Positions 53,005 through 59,865 of a stretch of 64,000 nucleotides of DNA are shown one piece after another. The stretch is from CAXQZU01 sp964228555 (lineage in GTDB: Bacteria; Planctomycetota; PLA2; JAEUHO01): assembly GCA_964228555.1 (NCBI GenBank), contig CAXQZU010000052.1, positions 1-64,000 of the forward strand. Reading direction: 5' to 3'. The notes below the pieces were generated by a model. That model had not been told where the DNA came from and ran no database searches. It saw only the letters and a list, made by a program, of their open reading frames with translations. Made by a program: the position numbers and the translations under genes. Numbering within the stretch: position 1 is the first letter of the stretch; each line of letters begins with the position of its first letter.

Positions 53005-55137
53005 CTAGCCGCCCAGCCCCCCGCCGCGCGCGTCGGCCGCCTCCACGCGACGGGCCAGGGCGGCGTGCTCGGGCCGGCGCAGGCCGGGATCGTCGGACAG
53101 CAGCCGCCGCGCAGACTCGCGCGCCCGCTTGAGCAGCTCGAGGTCGCGCGGGAGGCGCGCGGCCTCGAACCCGGGCGCGCCGCTCTGGCGCGTGCCCAGC
53201 ACGTCGCCCACCCCACGCAGCGCGAGGTCCTCCTCGGCCACCACGAAGCCGTCCTGCGTGCGCGCCAGCACCTCCAGCCGCGGATGGGCCTCGTCACCCG
53301 AGCGGTTGACGAGCACGCACACCGAGGCCCCTGCGCCACGTCCCACGCGCCCACGCAGCTGGTGCAGCTGCGTGAGGCCGAAGCGCTCGGCGTGCTCCAC
53401 CACCAGCACGGTGGCGTTGGGCACGTCCACGCCCACCTCCACCACCACCGTGGCCACCAGCACGTCCAGCGCCCGCTGGCGGAAGGCCTCCAGCACGCGT
53501 TGCTTCTCCTCCTGCTCGAGGCGGCCGTGCAGCAGGCCCACGCGACGGCGCGGCAGGGCACGCTGCCAGCGCGCTGCGCCCTCGGTGGCGTCGCGCACGC
53601 CGGCCAGCGTGCTGCCCTCCACCAGCGGGTAGACGACGAAGGCCTGCTTGCCCCCCGCGAGGGCCTGCTTGACGCGCGCCATGACGCGCGCGCCCTCGCC
53701 CGGGCGCACCACCCAGGTCTCCACGGGCTGCCGTCCCGGCGGCAGCCCGTCGATCACGCTCACGTCCAGGTCGCCGTACACGGCCAGCGCCAGCGTGCGC
53801 GGGATGGGCGTGGCCGTCATCAGCAACGCATGCGGCACCTCGCCCTGCGGGCCCATGCCTGCCTCCAGCAGGGCATGGCGCTGGCGCACGCCGAACTTGT
53901 GCTGCTCGTCCACCACCGCCAGCCCCAGCGCGTGGAAGCGCACGTCGGGCTGCAGCAGCGCGTGCGTGCCCACCAGCACGTGCACCTCGCCGGCGGCCAG
54001 CGCGGCAAGCAAGGCCTTGCGCTCGCGCGCGGCCATGCCGCCACGCAGGGCGGCCACGCGCACGCGGCTGCCCTCCAGCAGGCGCACCAGCGTGCCCTCG
54101 TGCTGGCGCGCCAGCACCTCGGTGGGCGCGAGGAAGGCGGCCTGCCGTCCCGCAGCCACCGTGGCGAGGATGGCGTAGGCGGCCACCAGCGTCTTGCCGC
54201 TGCCCACGTCGCCCTGGAGCAGGCGCTGCATCGGATGCGCGCGCGCGAGGTCGGCCAGCACCTCCGCCACCGCACGGTCCTGCGCCGGCGTGAGCGTGAA
54301 CGGAAGCCGCGCCCGGATGCGTGCGTGCACGGCCTCGGGCACGGGCAGCGCGGGCGCGAGCAGCGTGGTGCGGCGGCCCCTGCGTCGCGCGAGCGTGAGC
54401 TCGTGCAGCCACAGCTCCTCGAAGGCCAGCCGCTGGCGCGCCCGCTCGGCGTCCTCCGGGCGCGGCGGCGCGTGCAGCAGGCCCAGCGCCTCCCCCAGCG
54501 CGGGCAGGCGCTCGGCGGCCGCCACCCCGGGGGGCACGAGGTCGGCCACCTGTCCTGCCACGGGCAGTGCCGCACGCACCAGGCGGCGCATCCACGGCGC
54601 CGACAGACCCTTGGCCAGCGGGTAGACCGGCGCCAGCCCGCGCTCGACGGGCTCGCCCTCCTCGTCCAGCCGCTCGCGCTCGGCACCCAGCATCACCAGG
54701 CGCTTGCCCATGCTGCGCACGGGGCCGAAGAAGGCGTAGCGCGCGCCGACGGGCAGGGCCGTGGGCAGGAAGCCCCGCAGGAACCAGCGCAGCCCGAGCT
54801 CGGCGGCGCCCGCCCCGTCCTCCGCCACCACGGCCTCCAGCAACGACAGGCCGCCGCGCAACCGCCGCGCGCGCGAGCGCAGCACGCGCCCGATCACCAG
54901 CACGGGGCCGCCGGGCTCGAGCCGTGCGAAGGGCGTGGGATGGCGCCGGTCCTCGTAGCGGCGCGGCACCAGGCGCAGCAGGCTCTCCAAGTCGGTGATG
55001 CCCAGCGTGGCCAGCGCCTCGCGGCGCGCAGGCGTCACGCCCGGCAGCGCCGTCACCGCGTCGCCGGGATGCAGGGGGCGCGGCGGGCGCGCGGCGCGGC
55101 GGCTTGCCGGACCCGGGGCAGGCTCGGTCACGCGCAC
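53005..55137 (-). CDS. recG: ATP-dependent DNA helicase RecG
   Basis: 710 aa. Reverses stalled forks and branch-migrates junctions. The N-terminal wedge/OB region (VTALPGVTPARREALATLGI; VLVIGRVLRSRARRLRGG) precedes helicase motifs: LLQGDVGSGKTLVAAYAILA, AVVDEQHKFGVRQRHALLEA, MTATPIPRTLALAVYGDLDV, VEVGVDVPNATVLVVEHAER and QLRGRVGRGAGASVCVLV. The start is GTG at 55137 or at 55131; the second forms a GTGA overlap with a 20-codon upstream reading frame. Confidence 0.94.
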   Translation of the reverse strand: MRVTEPAPGPASRRAARPPRPLHPGDAVTALPGVTPARREALATLGITDLESLLRLVPRRYEDRRHPTPFARLEPGGPVLVIGRVLRSRARRLRGGLSLLEAVVAEDGAGAAELGLRWFLRGFLPTALPVGARYAFFGPVRSMGKRLVMLGAERERLDEEGEPVERGLAPVYPLAKGLSAPWMRRLVRAALPVAGQVADLVPPGVAAAERLPALGEALGLLHAPPRPEDAERARQRLAFEELWLHELTLARRRGRRTTLLAPALPVPEAVHARIRARLPFTLTPAQDRAVAEVLADLARAHPMQRLLQGDVGSGKTLVAAYAILATVAAGRQAAFLAPTEVLARQHEGTLVRLLEGSRVRVAALRGGMAARERKALLAALAAGEVHVLVGTHALLQPDVRFHALGLAVVDEQHKFGVRQRHALLEAGMGPQGEVPHALLMTATPIPRTLALAVYGDLDVSVIDGLPPGRQPVETWVVRPGEGARVMARVKQALAGGKQAFVVYPLVEGSTLAGVRDATEGAARWQRALPRRRVGLLHGRLEQEEKQRVLEAFRQRALDVLVATVVVEVGVDVPNATVLVVEHAERFGLTQLHQLRGRVGRGAGASVCVLVNRSGDEAHPRLEVLARTQDGFVVAEEDLALRGVGDVLGTRQSGAPGFEAARLPRDLELLKRARESARRLLSDDPGLRRPEHAALARRVEAADARGGGLGG

Positions 55138-55190
55138 GCACCTGGTGTGCGCGCGACAGGCAGGCCAGCCGGCGGCAGGCGGATGGACAC
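55128..55190 (-). CDS. Possible 20-codon leader peptide upstream of recG
   Basis: GTG at 55190 lies 7 nt after a -10-like TAGGCT, opens a 20-codon frame rich in Pro, Ala and Arg, and its TGA (55130-55128) overlaps the GTG at 55131 as GTGA. A leaderless coupled leader would fit, but the evidence is only positional. Confidence 0.25.
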   Translation of the reverse strand: MSIRLPPAGLPVARTPGACA

Positions 55191-55197
55191 GCGCGCC

Positions 55198-55203
55198 AGC
55201 CTA
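55198..55203 (-). promoter_or_regulatory. -10-like TAGGCT upstream of recG
   Basis: Minus-strand TAGGCT placing a start of transcription near 55190, about 54-60 nt before recG. No clear -35. Confidence 0.35.
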
Positions 55204-55237
55204 CGCCACGCCGGCCCGTGGCCGGGCAGCGCGCGGC

Positions 55238-56785
55238 TCAGCGGCGCGGCGCCACGACGAGGATGCGCAGCAGGCGCAGGTCCGCGCGGGCCTCCGCGGG
55301 CAGGCCGCCGGCGGGCGCGGGCCCGGCCACCGCGACGAGGCGCGCATGCTGCTCCGCGCTCACGGCCCGCTGCAGGTCGGCCAGCACCCGCGGCAGCGGC
55401 TCGGCACGCGCCCCCGCGCGCAGCGAGGGCGCAGCCGCGCCGCCGCCGCCCGGCCCGGACACGCGGGGAGCGGGGCCGGCCGGTGGCGGCAGCACGCCCA
55501 GGCTCACCAGCAAGGCCGCGTCGGCACGCACGTCGGCACGCCGCAGGCGCACGGGGGTGAAGCCCTGCGCAGCCGGCGTCTCGGGCGCACGGGCCGCGCC
55601 GGGCCCCGCGAGCACGCGTTCCAGCAGTGCCCTCGCCTCGTCGGCGCTGGCGGCCTCGATCACGAACACGTGCTCGAGGGCACGCGCGGCCTCGGCCAGC
55701 GCGTCACGCTGGCCCTCGCTCGCGGCGGCCGCAGGCGGGGGCACCGGCGCGACACCCGGGGGCCGGGGCGCCCCGTCGAGGGGCTGCGGCGCGCGCAAGC
55801 CGGGCGGCACGGCCCCGCCCGGGCCCTTGAAGGGTCCCGCCGCGCCCGTCGCCGGGGCCTGCGGCTCGCGCGGCCGCTCCTCGCCCGGTGCCTGCTCGCG
55901 CGCGGAAGGCTCGCGGCCGCCGTCCGCCAGCCGCGTGCGCTCGAGGGCCGGCGTGGGCTCGGCATCGGCCGGCGAGGCAGGGGCCGCAGGCTCGCCAAGG
56001 GCCCGCTCCGCCTCGCGGCGACGGTCCAGATCGGCCTCCAAGCCCTCGGCCTTGGACTTGCGCACATCGTCGGGCGGTACGGACCACCCGTGGTCGTCAG
56101 GTCCCGGCTGCTCGGGAGCCGGTGCCGCGGTAGCCGGTGCCGCGGGAGGCGCTGCAGGGGCCTGCGCAGGTGACGCCGTGGCCCCCGCCACGGGCGGCCC
56201 GACCTCCCGCCGGGGTGAGCGGGCCTGTTCCTCGCCGCCCGCCGTGGAAGCACGTTCATCGAGCCGCTCGGCCGGCTCCAGCCGCAGCGCCGCCTCGCTG
56301 GGCAGGTCCTGCGCATCGGCCACGCGCGAGCGCGGCGCGGCACCATCCAGTACCGCCGCCCGGGGCGCGGCGTGGCGCGGGGCGAGGGCCTCCTCCAGCG
56401 CGGCAGGCTCCTGCTCGCGGCCGTGCTGCCAGGCGATGGCCCCCACCGCCACCACGAGCATCGCCGCGAGGGCGTAGGAGGCCACCACGACGCGGCGCCA
56501 CGCCCGCGGCAGTCGTGGCGCGCTGCCACCGTCCGAGCCGCCGTTCCCGCTTCCGTGCACCGCGGGCTCGGCCGCCACCGCATCGCGCACCCGCTGGCGC
56601 AGCACGGCCGGAGGCTCCAGGCCCTCGTCGTCCCGCGCCAGCGCACGCAGCCGTTCCAGCTGGTCGAGCGCCGCCTGCAGCGCGGGCTCGCGCTCCAGCC
56701 GTGTGCGCAGCCGACCCGCCTCGGCCGGGGACAGGCGCCCGTCGAGCAAGTCATGGAGCAGGGCCTCGTCGTCCGCGCTCAGCAT
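55238..56785 (-). CDS. Putative membrane anti-sigma factor
   Basis: 515 aa. The first 70 residues look like an anti-sigma N-terminal domain (DDEALLHDLLDGRLSPAEAG, RLEREPALQAALDQLERLRA) without the HxxxCxxC zinc motif. One transmembrane helix follows (about 96-118, VVVASYALAAMLVVAVGAIA). The outer part is a long Pro/Ala/Glu-rich region and a C-terminal segment of about 130 residues with FVIEAASADEARALLERVLA and VLADLQRAVSAEQHARLVAV. It starts 1 nt after the sigma factor stop, so it is the partner of that sigma factor by context. Confidence 0.75.
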   Translation of the reverse strand: MLSADDEALLHDLLDGRLSPAEAGRLRTRLEREPALQAALDQLERLRALARDDEGLEPPAVLRQRVRDAVAAEPAVHGSGNGGSDGGSAPRLPRAWRRVVVASYALAAMLVVAVGAIAWQHGREQEPAALEEALAPRHAAPRAAVLDGAAPRSRVADAQDLPSEAALRLEPAERLDERASTAGGEEQARSPRREVGPPVAGATASPAQAPAAPPAAPATAAPAPEQPGPDDHGWSVPPDDVRKSKAEGLEADLDRRREAERALGEPAAPASPADAEPTPALERTRLADGGREPSAREQAPGEERPREPQAPATGAAGPFKGPGGAVPPGLRAPQPLDGAPRPPGVAPVPPPAAAASEGQRDALAEAARALEHVFVIEAASADEARALLERVLAGPGAARAPETPAAQGFTPVRLRRADVRADAALLVSLGVLPPPAGPAPRVSGPGGGGAAAPSLRAGARAEPLPRVLADLQRAVSAEQHARLVAVAGPAPAGGLPAEARADLRLLRILVVAPRR

Positions 56786-56786
56786 G

Positions 56787-57401
56787 TCAGGCGGCTCCCA
56801 TGCGCTGGCGCAGGTGTGCCCGCGCGCGATGCAGGCGGCTGCGCACGGTGCCCACGGGCACCTCCAGCAGCTCGGCGATGTCCTCGTAGGGCAGGTCCTC
56901 GACCTCCTTGAGCACCAGCACCTCGCGCTCGCCCGGATCCAGCTCCTGCAGGGCCCGCCGGAAGGCCTCGCGCAGCTCGACACCCTCCAGTCGCGCGGAC
57001 ACCGGCGCTGGCGGTGCCGCCAGGCGCGCGCCCAGCGAGTCCCCGCCCTGCGGGCCGGGCGCGTCCAGCGAGGCAGGACGCGCGTGCTTGGGCGAGGCCC
57101 TGCGGCGCAGCTCGTTGCGGCAGGTGTTGATGGTGATCCGGGTGAGCCATGTGGTGAACAGCGAGCCGCCCTGGAAGCCGGCCAGCCCGCGCCAGGCGCG
57201 CAGGAAGGCTTCCTGCGCGGCGTCCAGCGCGGCCTCCTCGTCGCCCAGCAGCCGCACCGAGAGGCGGAACACCCGCCGCTGGTGACGCACCACGAGCGTG
57301 TCGAAGGCCGCACGGTCGCCGCGACGGGCCGCTTCCAGGACCGGGTGGTCTGGGTCAGCCGCCGGGCGGGCGGGCGGGATGGGATGGGAAGGTTCGCTCA
57401 C
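56787..57401 (-). CDS. RNA polymerase ECF sigma factor, RpoE-like
   Basis: 204 aa. Region 2: RGDRAAFDTLVVRHQRRVFR, EAALDAAQEAFLRAWRGLAG, then FTTWLTRITINTCRNELRRR. Region 4: LDPGEREVLVLKEVEDLPYE and LLEVPVGTVRSRLHRARAHL. Both promoter-binding regions are intact. Probably controlled by the downstream membrane anti-sigma factor. TAGGCT on the minus strand (57461-57456) fits a -10 with a leader of about 48 nt. Confidence 0.93.
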   Translation of the reverse strand: MSEPSHPIPPARPAADPDHPVLEAARRGDRAAFDTLVVRHQRRVFRLSVRLLGDEEAALDAAQEAFLRAWRGLAGFQGGSLFTTWLTRITINTCRNELRRRASPKHARPASLDAPGPQGGDSLGARLAAPPAPVSARLEGVELREAFRRALQELDPGEREVLVLKEVEDLPYEDIAELLEVPVGTVRSRLHRARAHLRQRMGAA

Positions 57402-57538
57402 GGTTGGACGCAGGTCGGCCGGGCCCGGTTCCCGTCCCGTAGGGCGGGTGGTGCCAGCCTACGGCGGGAGGCAGGCCCGGCGCACCGGCCGCGCCCCTGC
57501 CGCGCAGCAGCCGTGCACCGACCCCGTGCGCGGGCCGT

Positions 57539-58390
57539 TCAGGGGCGCTCGGCTCGCGCCACCAGCACGGTGATGTTGTCGGGACCGCCGTGCCGCTCGG
57601 CCAGGGCCACGAGGCGCGCCACCAGCTCGGGCGGCGTGCCCCCGCGGCGCAGCTCCTCCTCCAGCACCTTGTTGTCCACCACGCCGCACAAGCCGTCGGT
57701 GCACAGCAAGAGCACGTCGCCCAGCACCAGCCGCTGCGAGGTGGTGACCACCTCGACGGCCTCCTCGCTGCCCAGCGCCTGCAGGATGATGTTGCGCCCG
57801 GCCATCGTGGCCGCCTGCTCCTCGGTGATCACGCCGTCCGCGAGCAGCTGGCTCACGAGGCTCTGGTCGCGCGTGAGCTGCAGCAGGTGGCCGCCCCGGA
57901 ACAGGTAGGCACGGCTGTCACCCACCTGGCCCACCAGCAGCTCGTCGTCCACGACCCACGCCGCGGTCAGCGTGGTGCCCATCCCATGCAGGGCCGCATC
58001 GCGCGTGCTGGCCTGCTGGATGGCCTCGTGCGCCGCCTCGATGGCGCGCACCAGGGCCGGGCGCAGGTCCAGCGTGGGGGCCGTCCCCACCACGCCCTGC
58101 ATGGTGCCGGCCACGCCCTGCACCGCCATGCTGCTGGCCACCTCGCCGGCCAGCGCGCCGCCCATCCCGTCCGCCGCGCACAGCAGCAGGCCCGGCCAGG
58201 CGCTGGAGGCACGGCCGTCGCTGTCGCCGGCCCCTGCCCCCGCGCGGCCCACCGGATGGGCCCACAACGTGTCCTCGTTGTTGGTGCGTACGAGCCCACG
58301 CACGCTGCGCCCGCACCACGCAAAGCGCAGTGTCGCGACGCTGCCTCCACCCTGCGCTGCCTGCCCGCCGGCCGCCATCGAGGAATCCAT
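57539..58390 (-). CDS. PP2C-family Ser/Thr phosphatase
   Basis: 283 aa. All metal and phosphate motifs of the PPM family are present: VRTNNEDTLW, LLCAADGMGGALAGEVASSM, MGTTLTAAWVVDDELLVGQV, GDSRAYLFRGGHLLQLTRDQ, LLLCTDGLCGVVDN and HGGPDNITVLVA. No membrane segment, so cytosolic. No kinase is adjacent. The ATG at 58390 is the first Met consistent with the domain; upstream reading is not coding in character. Confidence 0.93.
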   Translation of the reverse strand: MDSSMAAGGQAAQGGGSVATLRFAWCGRSVRGLVRTNNEDTLWAHPVGRAGAGAGDSDGRASSAWPGLLLCAADGMGGALAGEVASSMAVQGVAGTMQGVVGTAPTLDLRPALVRAIEAAHEAIQQASTRDAALHGMGTTLTAAWVVDDELLVGQVGDSRAYLFRGGHLLQLTRDQSLVSQLLADGVITEEQAATMAGRNIILQALGSEEAVEVVTTSQRLVLGDVLLLCTDGLCGVVDNKVLEEELRRGGTPPELVARLVALAERHGGPDNITVLVARAERP

Positions 58391-58460
58391 GAGCCGGCAC
58401 GCGCGGAGGGGCCCCTGCCCCGCACCTGGACGACCGGACCCGCCACAGGCAGCGCGCAAG

Positions 58461-58489
58461 ACGCTACTCCCGGCCGCCATGGGCTGCAA
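58461..58489 (-). promoter_or_regulatory. Promoter of the PP2C gene
   Basis: Minus-strand TTGCAG (58489-58484), 17-nt spacer, TAGCGT (58466-58461). Predicted leader about 65 nt. Confidence 0.4.
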
Positions 58490-58527
58490 CGAGGCAGGCT
58501 GCCGCCCGCCTCGCGCCCGCGGGCGCC

Positions 58528-58556
58528 TTGACGCTCCCCCCCGGGCCACCCACACT
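58528..58556 (+). promoter_or_regulatory. Promoter of the NPCBM gene
   Basis: TTGACG (58528-58533), 17-nt spacer, CACACT (58551-58556), then exactly 6 nt to the ATG at 58563. The -35 is strong, the -10 weak. Predicts a leaderless mRNA. Confidence 0.45.
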
Positions 58557-58562
58557 CGCGCC

Positions 58563-59843
58563 ATGCGCCTGCCTGCCCTGTCCCGTCGCGGCCTGCTGCT
58601 GGGGCTGGCCACCCTGCTGGCGGCGGCGCCTGCGCCCTCGCTGGCGTCCCCCGACGCGTCTCTCGTGGAGGCCGTGGCACTCGACGGCAGCGTCACGCGC
58701 GGCGCGCTCTCCGCCCTGGGCTCGCGTGTCACGCTGTCCGTGGACGGCGCGGCGCGCACGCTGGAACTGGCCGCGCTGCGCGAGTTGCGCACGGTGAGCT
58801 CGCCTGCGCGCGTGGTCGTGGACCGCCTGCGCGTGACCCTGGTGGGCGGCGAGGTGCTGCTGGCCGAGTCGTGGGGCCCGGCGCCCGACGGCATCGAGCT
58901 GGCCTCGGCCGCGCTGGGCAAGGTGGTGGTGCCGCTGGACGCCCTGCGCTGCCTCGAGCCGCTGCCGGCGCGCGCAGGCCCCTGCCACGAGCCGGCCGCC
59001 CGCTTCCCCCGGGCCGAGGGCCGCGACCGCGCGGCCCTCGCGGGAGGGGACGAGCTCACGGGCACGCTGCTGGCCATCGAGGCGCAGGGGCCCGCCTTCG
59101 AGGTGGAGCGCGGCCGCGAGCGCAAGGTGGCGTGGCCCGACCTGCTGGTGGCGCAGCTGGACAACCCGGCACCGCCACCCCGCGAGGGCATGGTCACCGA
59201 GGTCGAGACCTCCACGGGCGACCTGCTGCACTCGCTCACGCAGGTGACCGGCGACGGCGAGGCCCTCGTGGTGCCGCTGGCCAGCGATGCCGCGATCGCG
59301 GTGCGCGTGCCGCTGGGCCACGTGCGCGAGGTGCGCTGGCACGGGGGCGCGCACCCGTGCGTGGACGCCACCACGCTGCCCTTCGAGGCCGTGACGCGCC
59401 CGCTGCTGGAGCCGCCCGCCGGGTCGCTGGCTGCCGACGTCCTCGCCCGCGAGCGAGGCGTGCGCGTGGGCCGCCGGCCTCGCGGCTGCCCGCTGCGCCT
59501 CGACGGCGTCAGCTACGCCCGGGGCCTGGCCGTGCACAGCGGCTCCACGGTCACGCTGCCGCTGGCCGGGCGCTTCGCCCGCTTCGAGGCGCTGGTGGGC
59601 ATCGACGACGAGGCCGAGGAAGAGGGCCGAGGGCGCGTCGAGGTGCCCGGCGACGTGGACGTGCGCGTGCTGGGCGACGGCAAGGTGCTGTGGGAGGCCA
59701 AGGGCGTGAAGGGCCTCGAGTCCGCACGCAAGGTGGCGCTGGACGTGCGCGGCGTGCAGTCGCTGGTGCTGGCCGTGGACTGGGGTGGGCACGACGACGT
59801 GCTGGACCGCGTGACGTGGGCCCGTCCGCTGCTCGTGCGCTAG
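58563..59843 (+). CDS. Exported NPCBM-domain protein
   Basis: 426 aa. Signal region SRRGLLLGLATLLAAA, possibly Tat (RRGLLLG), cut near APSLAS. Two beta-rich parts follow (about 30-120 with VALDGSVTRGALSALGSRVT; about 150-270). The C-terminal NPCBM domain (about 305-426) has GVSYARGLAVHSGSTVTLPL, FEALVGIDDE and VLAVDWGGHDDVLDRVTWAR, a sugar-binding fold often joined to glycosidases; here no enzyme domain is visible. Planctomycetes carry many such proteins. Followed 22 nt later by the VWA gene, probably one transcript. Confidence 0.85.
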   Translation: MRLPALSRRGLLLGLATLLAAAPAPSLASPDASLVEAVALDGSVTRGALSALGSRVTLSVDGAARTLELAALRELRTVSSPARVVVDRLRVTLVGGEVLLAESWGPAPDGIELASAALGKVVVPLDALRCLEPLPARAGPCHEPAARFPRAEGRDRAALAGGDELTGTLLAIEAQGPAFEVERGRERKVAWPDLLVAQLDNPAPPPREGMVTEVETSTGDLLHSLTQVTGDGEALVVPLASDAAIAVRVPLGHVREVRWHGGAHPCVDATTLPFEAVTRPLLEPPAGSLAADVLARERGVRVGRRPRGCPLRLDGVSYARGLAVHSGSTVTLPLAGRFARFEALVGIDDEAEEEGRGRVEVPGDVDVRVLGDGKVLWEAKGVKGLESARKVALDVRGVQSLVLAVDWGGHDDVLDRVTWARPLLVR

Positions 59844-59865
59844 GTCGCGCGCCGCTGCGCTGTCC

